In this document: positions 13,316 through 26,450 of the stretch, piece after piece | Layout of the letters: each line of letters opens with the position of its first letter | Position numbering within the stretch: the stretch's first letter is position 1 | Source of the DNA: Microcebus murinus | Taxonomy: Eukaryota > Chordata > Mammalia > Primates > Cheirogaleidae | Reading direction: 5' to 3' | DNA: 64,000 nt | NCBI RefSeq assembly: GCF_040939455.1 | Contig: NC_134108.1 | Span: 37,988,501 to 38,052,500, forward strand | Program-made: the position numbers and the translations under genes | Notes under the pieces: model-generated | Database searches by the model: none | The model's input: the letters and a program-made list of their open reading frames with translations, nothing else | What the model was told of the DNA's origin: nothing

Positions 13316-15504
13316 ACATTTCTTATATAACTGAGTCTTGTGGGCAAATAGTGGTACCCACTATACGTAGGAGTCCATCTATGACAAATATGTGCACCAC
13401 AAAATCAAGTAATCTTGAGTTGTTAGATGGGAGAGAATTGGGGGATGAGGCTGACTCCAAAGTCAATATTAATTGCAGATAAACCAGTGGACTGAGTGTG
13501 AGCAAATCACTGAATGCTTTAAATTTTCTGGGTAGATGCAGGGGAATCTATATTAGGAAAGAAACAAGAGTTAGCTGAGCCTTATAAATTTCCACAGCAT
13601 ATGGAACACTTAGGAATGAGGTGAAAAATCATCTTTAGAGCCCATTCTTTAAGTTCTGAATTTCAAAAAAAAAAATACTATCTACAAAAACGCAGCAAGA
13701 CAGAGAGCCCCAGTTACCCTGCAGGGCTGCCAGAAGGCAGTGGCTTGGACACATGGCGGGGAGACAGATATTATTTTTGCAGAGGAATTGGGACTTTGTT
13801 GTAAAGCCAGAGAGAACCAATTAGTCCCGGAGAGAGAATTTTTTTAGACAGCTGCTAAACATTTAATCTGAAGTAAGCATCTTTCTTTTGCTTTGCCTTT
13901 ATGAAAACAGCATTTTTAAAAAAATCTGGGACTCTTAAAAAGAAACCACAGCTAATATCAGCAAAACCCACACAGGCTTAGAAGACTCAACAAATCAGAG
14001 AGGGACCACTGACCCCATGCAAGCCTGAGCTCTGCCAATACTTCTTAAACTTGGCAGTTGATGGTAAAAGACTAGCTAATAATCATGCAGAGGGAGTAGA
14101 TATGGCTAAAACTTTCTGGCTGGGAAACTGACTATATTGTCTGTAAACTCTAAGTAGAACCATAACGCTTGCTTTGCCAAGGACTGTCCCAATCCACACC
14201 TATTATCCTGATGTATGATTAATAGTGTCCTCTTTCACTTTTCAAAGTGTGCCAGCTTAGACAAAAGGTATAAGACACCCTATCTCTAAGGAAAGCCAAA
14301 TTATGAAGACCTTCTTTATGAAAGAGAACTTCAGCCTGCATCATGGCTAATATCTCCAGTAGGGTAAGGAGGGATGAGAGTGGCTGGGGCCAGAACTTGG
14401 AAAACAGAAATCCTTCATGAAAGGCTGGGCAAATCTAGCCAAGGGAATTGCAGATGTTACACACTGTTTAGGCGTAACCCTGCAGAGGGTAAGAAATGTG
14501 ACCCACAGAACCACAGATTGCATGCATGATTGAGGGACTTACCATTCTTGTGAAATAGATTCTGAACAGAAAATTGCCTCTCACCCTTTTGGTGATTGCA
14601 GGCAAGGGCGAAAACATCTAAATGAGCAGTCAACTTTCTGAGAACACAGAGTTACTAGAACAAAATAACACTTGAAATAGAAATCATTGATTCTTTCTTG
14701 TCCTTTCTCTCAGTCACATTAGTACATCAGCAAAGTTGCCAGGGGAGGTTTGCTAACAAAGACAAGCAGAAGGTGGAGGTGGGTGGGGGTGGGAAGCTGG
14801 GGGAGGGGGTGGCTTTTCAGAAGCAGAAATCAAAGCATTTGGGTTTGGGGACCAGGGGACACAAACAATGAGCCTAGGAGAATGTCTGCTGACATAACAG
14901 CCAGTGCTCCAGCTAAGATTTTATAAGGTGTGTAGAAAGTAAAGATAGCCTGAGCTGGGGCAGAGGGATGAGAAGAGAAAAAAGGGAGATGAGAAGGAAG
15001 CAGGAGAGTGTGCTAATGAGTCCCTGAGGCGGCCCAGGGTCCTTCACCTGCCTCTTTCCCCAGGCTGAGCCTGGGGAAGAGGTGGGTAGAAATCCTTCTT
15101 TAGTTTGGCAGGATCTGAGAGATGAAGAGTCTGTGCCTCAGTTTCCAAGTGGAGTGAGAGGTAACAAGCTTTGCTGAGTTCCCTTCTAATGCAGCATGGC
15201 AGAGCATTATCTAAGTAGATATCTCTGACACAGAATTCTCCTGAGCTAAATGTCTCTCATGTGTTTAAAAAAAAAAAAAAAGTGTGAAAATAGCCAAGTG
15301 TAAAGTGAAACCAGAAAGTCCTTGCAGACAGGATGTGGTAATAACTGGTGTGGAAACTTTGAAGGAAGGTGATTTCTCCGCACAGATGCCTGCCTGCCTA
15401 GATGCCTGAGAGCCCAGGACAGGATGCACTCCACCATACCTGGCTCCTTCATGACCCATCCCCACCCCCTGGAATACAGAACAACAGTGCAGATGAGGGC
15501 GGAG
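13316..15504. other. No gene seen; intronic sequence
   Basis: Less AT-rich than its neighbours, especially 14700-15130, but no coding or repeat homology was recognised. It includes a G-rich tract at 14781-14809. Confidence 0.45.
14781..14809 (+). other. Canonical G-quadruplex motif
   Basis: Four or more G-runs of at least three, separated by loops of 1-5 bases: GGG-T-GGGGG-T-GGG-AAGCT-GGGGG-A-GGGGG. It lies on the strand opposite to PKIB transcription, so it would form on the non-template strand only if the plus strand were transcribed. Confidence 0.8.
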
Positions 15505-15670
15505 GTAGCAAGAATGGTAACAAACATTTATATAGGGCTTTCTATGGACCAGGCACTATTCTGTGTAGTTTACATATATTAACACATTTAATTCTAACAA
15601 CCACCCTATTATGTAAGTACCACTATAAAATTCACTTCATAGATGAGGAAAAAGGCATATAGAGGTTAAG
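15505..15670 (-). repeat. MIR SINE, minus strand
   Basis: 'ggaccaggcactattctgtg', 'atttaattctaacaaccacc', 'agatgaggaaaaaggcat' and 'agaggttaag' are in the order of a reverse-complemented MIR. Confidence 0.8.
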
Positions 15671-17669
15671 AATAAAAATCCCAAATTAATTTAAAAGAAG
15701 TAGAATTGATTGACAGCAATTTTATAATGCCTTCAAGACCAGAGAACTCAAAGAAAAGATTTAAGCATACACGTATTTTTATTTATACATAATACATATT
15801 AATATATTGCACGCCTAATGTTCACACAGATTTAAACTCACTAAAAATGCCTATTGTGAACTTTTAAATGTGAAGTGTTAAATGTAAACTAGGTAATATA
15901 TAATCAAAATAACAGCATATTTGGCACAAAATCACAGAAAAAGTAAGAGTAACTTGAGCAATTCAGAAAAATGGGAAACTCTAAAATCTGTCCTTTTCTC
16001 TTTACCATAAAACTAGTCTTTCAACTTTCCCTTGTTCTCCCACTTATCAACTAACTCCTGGCTTCATTTTTCTCTCTTCATTGGCCTTTCCCTAAAATAA
16101 ATCATTTTATCAACACCCTAAATTCCCTCACGATATCTCTATTTAGACCACATTTCTTGTCTTTTCTATCTAGTTCCTCCTTTAACTTTAGTATAGCCCA
16201 CAGGAAGAATAAAAATGGAAGCTCACATACCATTGAATATATGTTCTCTCTCCCTACCTTAACAAATATACCTTCCTAATAAAGATATAATTCCTTCCTA
16301 ATGACAAAATCCAAAGACATGTGTAACACTGATTTCATAAGGCTGAAAACTAGCAAAATTGAAGACAAATGAATTTAGTTACTGTTGTAGATGCCTGGTT
16401 GTACTGTTGATGGACTATCAATGTATGAATGAATAATAAAGACAAGCATAATTTATGAATTATCATACATTTGTTAAATAAAATGTGTTTTTCTTGCTTT
16501 CTTATTAGCAAAATAATTACGTGATAATAATCAATATTCTCACCTATGTTGTGTTCTACTGGCAACAATTATCCTAAAAGATAAAAAGATAATATGTAAT
16601 TATATTCAGTATATACAAAGCTTGAGTGTGATTTCATTAAAAAAATATTAATATACAAGTAACAAAATCCAACTTGTACCCCTTAAATCTACTAAAATAA
16701 AAAAATTTAAAAGTAAATTAAAATTAATGTAAAATATTCAAAAATTAAAATGATTTTCTATATACTCAAAGCATTATCTTATGAAATATTCAATATTAGC
16801 TATTAAATTTATAAAGCAAAGACAAATAATGAATATTAAACATTTTTATTTTGAAAAATTTACATAAATATTACTGTATATGTTAGTAAAATTAAAATTA
16901 CAATTATAGTGTTCAATTTTCAGCAGGTTGATTGGGTATCACAGTTCATGTTACATCTAAAAGTAATATAAATTGTTTAGTAGTATAAAATGTTCCTCAG
17001 CCACCATGTGCAACTGCTGTGAATGCTGTTATAATTTGTGATTTATACTGGAACCACAAATCGCAACACGAAACATGAAACAGTATGCTTGGTATTATGG
17101 GAAATGATACTTTATAATGCAAGAATCTACATTCTTCATGTCTGTGAGAAAGAATTTGACAAGTTAATTTGTCTTTTTTATGTTAGCTAAATGATTCTCC
17201 TGCCTAAATCTTCTCTGCACCCAAAGCATTATCTGCCTCTGACACTGGCAAGGAAACTGACCACAAACATTCATGGCATTAAGTACAGCTGCTTTTCATT
17301 TCAAGGGTGTCCAGGGTATAGGAAAGGATATACATAAAGAACTAATTCCCTGGAGCTTGTGTGGTATTAGTCACCAGAGTGGTTATAAGTCATGCTATTC
17401 TATCTTGGAACATCAGCTCTTAAGAAACAAAACCATAATTCTTTTCCCTAACTAATATGGAAATGTTTACACATACACACAGGTGGCGAGAATATTAATC
17501 ATTACTCAACTTCCACTGTTATCATTATGATCATGCATTCTTTAATAAGTGTGAGCTCCATCATAAAAATTTTAAATTCAGAAAAATAAAATGTTTACTT
17601 CTTTTTATAGATTTTGTTTTGATAAATGTAGATATCAAATTTTTCTCCTACAACTGAATTCCATTGGCT
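15671..17669. other. No gene seen; very AT-rich intronic sequence
   Basis: A short piece near 16670-16720 ('acttgtaccccttaaatcta' followed by an A-rich tail) looks like the extreme 3' end of an old L1 on the plus strand. The rest is unassigned. Confidence 0.45.
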
Positions 17670-18230
17670 TCAGATGGGACCAACTCTGTGTTCCTTACCT
17701 CCATGGGGAGAACACATCTCAGCCATGGCCAATCCAAGTGTCTTCTTTCCACAGCTAAAATGTTCAATGACAGGAGCATGTCTCAGATCAGACAGACCAA
17801 ACTATCCCAGAAATGATTTGCTGGAACTGTTTTTCTTTCCCCTGGGAGATGTCGAAGCTGGGAGTTAGGAGTCTGGGATTGCTGATGGCCATCTTGCCTG
17901 TCACGTGCCTGGTCCTAGGCCGAAAAATGAAGCCAGGCAGAGACAAACAGAACCAGGAAAGAGAGTCTGAGCCCTTTTGACAAAGCTTGAGCTTCTGGAG
18001 CTCAATTAAGCCGTAATTAAAGCCAAACAGACACAGAAAACTAAGAAATATAGTCAGAGCCCAATAGCATTATTGAAGTTCCTGGACTCCCTTTTTTTCA
18101 AAGTTTGGCTACACCTCTGGCCTTACAGTTAGTTACATGAATTGATAAATTCTTTTTGCTGAAATACAGAGTTCAGTGTCTTGCCTTCTGCACTCAAAGA
18201 GCAGTAACGAACACTTTAAGTTCATCTGTG
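17670..18230 (+). repeat. Possible ancient interspersed repeat (LTR-like)
   Basis: The combination 'gctgggagttaggagtctgg', 'gatggccatcttgcctgtca', 'gttcctggactcc' and 'ttacatgaattgataaattc' resembles a widespread mammalian repeat that ends in a similar pattern. I cannot name the family or fix its borders. Confidence 0.35.
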
Positions 18231-18729
18231 ATAGATGATTACTGATTCATATAATAGGCACTTTCTAGACATGGCAAGCAGGGGTGGAGGGGAGGGGGCA
18301 GGAGTGTGTGCTCACATGTTCAGTGTGGACAGGAGTGGTACAGACTATACCACGGTAAACAACGGGTACAGCAGACTATCTCCCAGCTGGCTGAGTAGTA
18401 TTGAATGATCTATGAAGCAAAGTGAATTGATTTAGTGTCCCCAAATAACAGACATTTAAGTTGTGATTAGAGGGTTCCAAATAGTGAAGGTGCTCATGGT
18501 ACAAATGACATTGCATGACATGAAGAAGAAAATCACCATCATTACTTCCATCTCTGCTGTCTGCACTTCCTTACCAGTTCACACTTTCCAGGCAGCTCAA
18601 AATTCTGGAGATGTGAGACAGTAGTGCTATTCCAATTATTTTATTTTGAAAGACGACCTTTTAAAATTGCAATAAGAATATTAACACTATTCATAATCTT
18701 TATGAAAAAATAGAAAATGGGGTACTTGG
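18231..18729. other. No gene seen; intronic sequence
   Basis: A G-rich tract at 18281-18302 has three long G-runs, one short of a canonical quadruplex. Nothing else was recognised. Confidence 0.45.
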
Positions 18730-18930
18730 GAAAATCTATTTTATTTTTTAAAACCCCTTTATTGAGCTATGGTTTATGTACAGCAACCTATTCATATTTA
18801 ATATATACTACAGAATGAGTTAGGAAATAAGTATGTACTGTGAAACCATGACCACATTGTATGTCATAAACATTATCCATCACCTCCAAAAGCTTCTTAT
18901 TTTTTATTATTGTTACCATTATTATTTTGT
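18730..18930 (-). mobile_element. Old L1 3' UTR fragment, minus strand
   Basis: 'cctttattgagctatggttt', 'tgaaaccatgaccacatt' and 'cattatccatcacctcc' resemble a reverse-complemented L1M 3' UTR. Confidence 0.55.
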
Positions 18931-20232
18931 GTGATAAGAACATTTAATATAAAATCTAATCTCTTAGCAAATTTTTAAGAAAAAATACATTTTAATTTAG
19001 CAATCTCTATGAATAGTAGCACATATGTAAGAAATAGTAAAATACAGTCAGAATAGAGCTTTCTCTGTTCATTTTTTTTGTCTTGAAATGCACTTGGCTA
19101 CAAACTGTCAATTTAGAATAACGAATCACTAAGTTTAAATTTTTTGATAATTAGTTGCCTAAGAGACCATATAATCCCAACAATAAAGTTGAATTATTTC
19201 ATTACTAAAGAGCCACAGTAAAAAACAAAACAAAACAAAAAAACATAGTAATTTGATTAAATTAAAATGTTTTCCAGTAATTCGAAACAAAGATTTAAAG
19301 CTTTTCATTGTTTTAAAGGAATTAAGACTTACCATAGGGAAAAGGTTTCACATTGAGAGCATCATAGTAGCCAATTTTAAAAATATATACTGTCATCCTC
19401 GCTAAAAATTAAAAACTTATGATCGGACTTAGGCTAGGTAAGTCTTATTTACTAAAGATCTTTTGTTCAGAATATAATGTCAAAAAATTCCATAAGATAC
19501 TATGAAATATATAAATACAGATTATATTAACATGAATATTACTTATATGAAGATTTACTTATTGTTACATGGTAGTTTTGTTTTATTGTGCATAATTCAT
19601 CAAATAGAAAAGGTTTTTTCTTAGTGAAAAAGTATGTTTTATGTCTAGCTCCATATTTCTTGGAGACTATATGTTCAAATATAAATAGCTATAGATTTAT
19701 TGTAAATATATTAAACAAACTAGAAGAATCTTTCAAGAATCGTGTAACCTAAACTGGTGATAACTTCATAGTTTTATTATATCAAAATACTTATATGGAA
19801 AGTAAATAATTTGATTAAATCATTCAGTTATTTTTATGTGACTAATAGAAAATAGCATTTATTGAATTTAAGTATAACATTAAGTATTGAGTCTTTAAAA
19901 ATATACCGCTAGAAATTTTAAAGACCTGTGGACATTACCAAAAAATTATTGAAAAAGTGAATATAGCTACAGAAAATACACTTGAAATAAATTTCTTGAT
20001 TTCCATACATAGAATCTCACATTCAAATTTTTAAATTAGACACAGAATTTACTATACAACAGTGATAAGTGATAAAACCTCCTCTTTTCCAAACATTCAT
20101 GAGTTATAATTGTTTAGATTTTTGTTGTCTTTTGTTTATATATACACACATATGTATATATGTATATATGTGTATATATTTGCACATAAGTTCTTCATAT
20201 AGAATGAGGTTACTGAGTCAAAACAGCTTAAA
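18931..20232. other. No gene seen; AT-rich intronic sequence
   Basis: No repeat or coding homology recognised. A short TATA/CACA-rich tract lies at about 20138-20180. Confidence 0.5.
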
Positions 20233-20521
20233 AGAGGCTGACTGCAGTGATTCACAACTGTAATACCAGCACTTTGGGAAGCCAAGGCAGGATTCCTTGA
20301 GGCTAGAAGTTTGAAACTTGCCTGAGCAACATAGCAAGACATCATCTATAAAACAACAACAAAAAAATTAGCTAGACAGGTAGTCCCAGCTACTCAGGAG
20401 GCTGAGGCAGGAGGATCACTTGAGCCCAGGAGCTAGAGGTTGCAGTGAGCTATGATCATTCCACTGCACTCCAGCCTGGGGGACAGAATGAGACTCGGCC
20501 TCTAAAAAAAAGAAAAAAAAA
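20233..20521 (+). mobile_element. Old Alu (AluJ-type dimer), plus strand
   Basis: Both arms are present: a left arm with 'taataccagcactttgggaa' and a right arm with 'ggaggctgaggcaggaggat' and 'actgcactccagcctggg'. They are joined by an A-rich linker and end in A-rich sequence. Divergence is clearly higher than in the Alu at 9.9 kb, and it lacks the lemur-specific segments, consistent with an early primate insertion. Flanking 'agcttaaa'/'agctttaaa' may be the remnant target duplication. Confidence 0.9.
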
Positions 20522-20734
20522 GCTTTAAAGTTGGTGGCCTTTGCAAAGCAAAAATCTAAGAACATTTAATTCATTGTGGTTCCCAAACTGTGATTGCTAG
20601 ATCCATTTTCCTGCTATTAAAAACTGTTTAAAGCATATTAAAAATATTATTTCATCAACACAGTATCCAATTGCTTACTAAAACATCTGTGCTATTTTCC
20701 ATTTCCACTGGCATGAGTGAGAATAATTTATTAA

Positions 20735-20960
20735 AATCAAACTCTTACTATATACAAGGCACTGTGCTAAGCACATTCTAATCATCTCATTTAAATTTGC
20801 ATTAATCACCTTATGAGGTAGCTGCTACTGTTATTCTCAATTTCTGGTGGTACAATGGATGCTTGCCCAAGACCCTACAACCCATAATTGTTAAACAGCA
20901 CTTTCAGTCATGTTTGTATACTTCCAGAGCTCAAGCTTTTAACCACTGCTTCATCTTGGC
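20735..20960 (-). repeat. MIR SINE, minus strand
   Basis: 'caaggcactgtgctaagcac', 'ctcatttaaatttgcattaa', 'cttatgaggtagctgctact' and 'agctcaagcttttaaccact' are in reverse-complemented MIR order. Confidence 0.8.
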
Positions 20961-21509
20961 TAATTCAACAGTCAAAAAAAGCACTTGCATTTTATTCACA
21001 TTTTTATTATTTTTCAAACATTTATTGTTTCTCCTTTGTGAACTTTCTAGTATTGTCTCTTATTAATTTTTTAATTTGAGTACCAATACTTTCTATATTA
21101 TTTTATTTGTGTTCATTTATATTATCTATGGAAATATAAGTATTTTTCCAAATTTTTATCTTTCCTTTATTTTTATATAAGGAATTCTTAAATAGCAAAA
21201 TCTAAAGACCTTTTTTAGAATAGAATTTTGAAAGATCATCTGGGCCAATTTTCTCATGTAATATTTGAGGAGATATATTCACACACTCACCTAATTGCTA
21301 AACTGAATATAACCTGGGAGGCAGCAGGTAAGATACATATTATATTAACATTATAATACCAAATTTTTATTGGAATTTCCAAAGTTTATTACAACCATTA
21401 TTCTTGAATTAGATTTTTTTATTCTTTTGTGAAATTTATGTAGAATGAAAATATGTAGTTGTCTTACACACTAAAACATACGATCTAAAAGAAAGTATAC
21501 TTGGCATTC
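20961..21509. other. No gene seen; AT-rich intronic sequence
   Basis: No recognisable feature. Confidence 0.5.
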
Positions 21510-22008
21510 TATAGAAAAGACATCTTCAATAGCATGTTTATAGCAGCATAATTCACAATTGCAAAGATGTAGCTACAACCCAAGTATCTATCAACACATG
21601 AGTAGATTAATAAAATGCAGTATATGTATACCATGGAGTTCTACTCAGCCACAAAATCAATGGTGATATAACACCTCTTGTGTTATTATTCTGGATAGAG
21701 CTGGAGCCCATTCTACTAAGTGAAGTATGACAAGAATGGAAAACCAAGCACTATGTGTACTCACCATCAAATTGGTATTAACTGATCAACACTTAAGTGC
21801 ACATATAGTAGTAACATTCATTGAGTGTCGGGCAGATGGATAGGTATGGGGAGGGTGGATAGGTATATTCACACCTAATGGGTGCAGTGCGCACTGTCTG
21901 GGGGATGGACATGCTTGAAGCTCTGATTCTGGTGGGGCAAAGGCAATATATGTAACCTAAACATTTGTACCCCTGTGACATGCTGAAATAAAAAATAAAA
22001 TAAAAAAG
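21510..22008 (+). mobile_element. Lemur-type L1 3' end (about 500 bp), plus strand
   Basis: The segment starts in the ORF2 end ('tatagcagcataattcacaa', 'taccatggagttctactcag') and runs through the 3' UTR ('actaagtgaagtatgacaag', 'gtgcgcactgtctgggggat'). It ends with 'acatttgtacccctgtgaca' and an A-rich tail. 5'-truncated, with no intact reading frame. Confidence 0.9.
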
Positions 22009-22703
22009 AAAGTACATACGCATACATAAACTATGGCTAAATGATGTAAAATACTGAGATATATGGTATGTATACCTGACCTTTTCCCCTCCAATTTTAC
22101 CTAGACCAGTGGAATACACAAACACACCCACTATCAGAATAGAAATGCACCATGATTTTCTGGGCTTTCCCTGCCCCTTTCCAATTTTGGAAACAATCCT
22201 GACCTAAATCCAGGGAGGTAGTAGAGGGGGCTTGAATGTCACCTTTGCTATGCTACTGGTCCTGTTATGAACTTCTAGGATTTTATTTTTTTCTGTGATA
22301 GATGAAAATAACACGACAATGTCAATATAAGGATGAGTAAATGTTTGGCAAAATGAATTCCAAGGAGGAAATTCAAACATTTGTTGGAAGCCAAATAATT
22401 TCATTTTTGCTTTATGCTATGCCTTTCCAATTTGTCTGTAACCATAAATATTTATAATCTAGAGTTTACTGTATCGCACAGGATAGAATATGACCTTGCA
22501 AGTTTCCCTCACAGAAAACCCCTCTGTGTTAATGTGAAGGAAAAAATAAGATGATAAAACCAAAGTCTGTTTCCAACCATCAGCAAAAATTTTCACACCC
22601 TTAACTCCTATTTTTGTTTAGGAAAAAAAGATAGTGTGAGTCATTATGGAAAACAATCCCTCCCACTCCTGATGGCCCCATCCCTTCCTGCAGTTCTCCA
22701 AAC

Positions 22704-22747
<44 letters not shown>

Positions 22748-24282
22748 TCTCTCTCTGTCTGAGAATTCAGTCCAAGAAATACAAGAGGGACAAGTTTGTA
22801 GAGACAAGTTCATTTATAAGAGTGTAATGTTAACATTTTCTACAAAATACGGTAAAATGTCGAGAGGACCGATTCAAATGGGAGCTGTAAAGCATTTTTT
22901 AATGCTCTTTGTTCTTTATAATTCTTTGATTAAAAGTAAAACAGTGATGATACAATCCATAGGGCTGCATGCTAATGGAAGATAAAGAACTGCTTTGTAA
23001 TGTGAAACTTTGTCTCCACACTACATGACTTCAAGTGTACCAAACTCCTTACACGGAAAAATGGTTTTCAGCAGAGTACTGGGCTCACTGTAAAGATGAT
23101 CTCACATTGCTAAATGGGCTTGGAGCTGCTCTCCTAATTGACTTTTCCATGGTTTGTTGTGTGGTGTTACACATACTAATGTGCCATCCTAGACGAATCT
23201 GAGTTTTCAAGAGTCTCACCCTGCCTGTGTTTCTAGGTTTCAGTCTTGTAATTCCTCTGCCATTACTGTCCAAAATTGTTGAAATTGATCACTTCTGCTG
23301 TTAGAAGCATGATATAGAAAGTATGGTGCTCATAACTACTATGCCTGAAACATAAGTTTTCCAATTGACACTAATAGACAAGAGACTCTAAATTCAGTGT
23401 GCCCCTCAATAATTATTCAGCAGAGAGAGAACCAATCCTAGTTAAGTTTCCTAGGCAACCAGTTGGTGAAGAAAACATGCAGTTATATTTTATTTCCTCT
23501 CATTTTCTATTTTTCTAAAGCTGATTAGTTTTTTCCCTTATTTTGCAATATCCATTCCTCCTCATATATCTCTTTACACATTATCTTTAGTATTTCTTCT
23601 CCTCTTGCCTTTCTCTCCTGTTCTCTTTTCTTCTGTTAATTATCTAACTTACTTTCCCTTAGGAATGAGATCATAACAAATACTTGCCTTTAAAGTTGGC
23701 CTGCCAACTACCATCTGGTTATTGTTTGTTCCTTTTTAGAAAATCAACAGTAGAACCTTTGCGAATGTGAAAATTCTATTCGCTTTTTCTACCAGGCCAT
23801 GGTTGTGTCCCAGCTTATTAAAATTCAGAAGTCTTAGTGGTTCAGAATCTAATTTTCACATCTGCCTGCTTTCTCAGAAGGCTGAGGGGATTCGAAATGC
23901 TATTTCTTAACACCAAAAACAGATAAAGAGAAAGAGTCAAAGAAATTTTGATCTAGGGAGAGAATGCTTTTGCTAGCAGATTACTAGCAGAGTAGGTCAG
24001 ATTTGCAAGAAACACATCAAGTGTTTTGGGAGGGGAATATGTGAATGCTGAGCAGTCCTTTGTGTGAGTTGAGATTTCTTACAGTTTCCAGATCTGTTCT
24101 TGGATGTGGAGATCTTTTAACAGAGTCAACTAGTTTCTGTTTGTTGCTACCCATTTCCCATTTGTTAACTAAGAATAAAATAGAAAGTATTTTCATTTAT
24201 ATAACTTAAGAAAAATTGAGAAGTTTGATGGCATTTATCCCATTTGTTTACTACTGAAAAAAAAAGTCTGTAAATTTCTCTG
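22009..24282. other. No gene seen; intronic sequence with a (CA)n tract
   Basis: Nothing coding recognised. 22850-23060 is less repeat-like and contains an octamer-like ATGCTAAT at about 22969. It could be a conserved non-coding block, but sequence alone cannot show this. Confidence 0.4.
22711..22745. repeat. (CA)n microsatellite
   Basis: About 17 uninterrupted CA units. Confidence 0.95.
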
Positions 24283-24780
24283 TTGCCTACAGGTTACAGC
24301 CAGATGCCTTATCTTGCCTTTCTCTGGTCTCTAGAATCCATTCTGAGCCTCATTTCCAACCTGTTTCCCACATTTTTTCACTATTTCTCTCTGTACCTCA
24401 ATGCCAACCACCTTAGCCCCCTTCTTTCCAAATATGCCTTGTGCTTCTGCCTCCTCTCAGCTTCTCCTCACATCCGAAACACTCTTCTTGTTTCTGCCCA
24501 TCTATTCATCCTCAAAACCCAGGTTCATCCTTCCTTTGTGACTCTACGCCTGATTAACACTCAGGCCCCCATCCATTTAGCGTGTTTCACTTTCATCATG
24601 TGTTTCTACTTATCTTGTTGCCCATTATTGGTGTCCACACCTGTGCTCCGAGAGGCAGCAGGAAAACAGCCACTGTTGGGTCCCCTCCTCTCTTTTCTCT
24701 CTGACCATCATTGCCATAAGACCTTAAATGTGGTGACTCCAGAAACATCTAAGAATAGGGACTAGTTTGGATAAAGAGGA
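24283..24780 (+). mobile_element. L2 LINE 3' fragment, plus strand
   Basis: The pyrimidine-rich composition and block order (a 'cctacaggttacagcc' start, repeated 'tgccttgtgcttctgcctcc', a 'aaacccaggttcatccttcc' block, and a 'agaatagggactag' end) match a degraded L2 3' region. The 160-codon open frame here is a by-product of the pyrimidine-rich repeat and not a gene. Confidence 0.6.
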
Positions 24781-26089
24781 ACAAGTCTTAACAAAGGGAA
24801 AAGAATGCCCTATGGTTCCTGGCCACTCAGATGGGATACCTCATTACCAAGAGTAACATGGTGTAACATGTGTGTAACATAGACAAGTCAGACAGGGGCC
24901 ATGTGGAGCTGCCTATTTCCATATCATGGAGAAGCAGTGATGAGGAGTGAGGACAGCTTCAGGGAAGCATTCAATAGAAACCTATGGAAGTAATTGAGTA
25001 AATGAGAGTTTTACATGGCATTACTTGCTATACAGATTCTGGTCATTTCTTCAATTAATACTAAGAAAAGATAACACTCATTTGTTGAGTGTACAATTGT
25101 GCAGACTACACACACTATGTTCATCCTGTGTCCTCTTAGCTGGAAAAGTAAAATAAGTAGCACAGGGAAAAATTAAAAAACAACAAAAAAAATCAAGTTA
25201 AAAGTACATATACTACTATTGCTGACAATCAGTTTTATTCCCTCAAAATATTTCTTAAAATGAGTCCAAAAATCAGACTATCAAAAATAGGTAAGACTTA
25301 AAGAGCTTTTTAATAACTTCATTCTACATGTACAAAAACCAAAATTCCAAGAAATAAAATAATATTTGTATTGAAAAGAACCTGTGAATAGAACAAGTGT
25401 GTTTTTCTCTTTTGGATTTTCTGCCACTCTTGGTGAGACAATCATCCAGCCACTGGGCCTCATTTTTCTGCTTATAGGCAAAGTCCCTGATAAGGTATCT
25501 CCCTAGTTCTACACCCTCTTCTCCTGGCCACCCACCTAAACCTCCATTGCTGTTGGGAAGCAGATGTTTTCACAAGAAGAGTGGGACCATTCATTTTGTT
25601 AATTACTTCTAGGGGGCAAGCACCTGGGCAGGGGACCCAAAGCCATCTTGGCTGTGGTGTGAAAGGGGAAGGCTGGTGGGAAGATGGAGCCCATGGACAG
25701 CATGCTGGTGCCAGGAAGCAGGTGGGTGTCTGTGAAGATACCCCAGAACCTTATTGCTAAGGCAGCAATATCTCAAGATGCAGCCCCAGTGCAGAGAAGT
25801 GTGTTCTCTTCTCCTGCTATATTTCGGGCCATATTTTTTTGAAAATCCCAACTACGACAACAGGTACCAAGAACAGAAGTTCATCCCCATGTTTAGACCA
25901 AAGCCTTGAAAGAAAGGCAGTTCTAGGCACCCTGGAGGGGGCGGCATCAATGGAAGTAAGAGAAACCCAAGGGAAGGAAAAGGGGGTGGGATCAGAGCTG
26001 ACTTCTGCACCTGCTGCGGAGCATTCAAATGGACTTTAAGAAGAAGAGGCAGTCTTATCTTTAAGCTCACCCTCAACTTTAATTATCAT
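24781..26089. other. No gene seen; intronic sequence, relatively GC-rich at 25480-26040
   Basis: The GC-rich part has short open frames on both strands but no recognisable homology and no clear splice-site pair. Confidence 0.4.
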
Positions 26090-26245
26090 CTTAACCTTTT
26101 CACTTGCCTGTGCCTAAGTTTCCTAAGCTGTAAAGTGGGAACAGGAATAATACCTACGACATGGAGTTGTTATGAGAATTAAAAGAGTTAATATGAGTAA
26201 AGCATTTAGAACCGTATCTGGCACATAGAAAACACAGTGTTTGCT
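26090..26245 (+). repeat. MIR SINE, plus strand
   Basis: 'gtgcctaagtttcctaagct', 'gtaaagtgggaacagg', 'gttgttatgagaattaaaag' and 'ctggcacatagaaaacac' follow the MIR consensus order. Confidence 0.85.
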
Positions 26246-26261
26246 CTCATTTGGGCAGGTG

Positions 26262-26450
26262 GCATGCTTTAGTGATTAAAGGCACAGATTCTGGAGCCGG
26301 CCTGCTTTCGTTTGAAATTTGGCTTTGTCATTTACTAGTGTAACCTTGGATAGTACTTATCTGGGATTGCTTTTTCATATGTAGGGCTACTGTGAGAATT
26401 AAATAAACTAATCCCATAAAGCACTGGGAACAGTTTTTAATATATATTAA
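26262..26450 (+). repeat. MIR SINE, plus strand (second copy)
   Basis: 'gtgattaaaggcacagattc tggagcc' marks the MIR 5' part, followed by 'tgtcatttactagtgtaacc' and 'gtgagaattaaataaac'. It lies head-to-tail with the MIR at 26090-26245. Confidence 0.85.

Noticed and set aside
18281..18302. Second G-quadruplex candidate
   Set aside because: Only three G-runs of three or more are present; the fourth is a GG.
22711..22745. CRISPR-like regular repeats or other arrays
   Set aside because: These and similar tracts are simple CA, TA or GA microsatellites. No repeat-spacer array exists in the window.
24283..24765. 160-codon open frame on the plus strand
   Set aside because: The composition and block order match an L2 3' end. 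The frame is open because the repeat is pyrimidine-rich.
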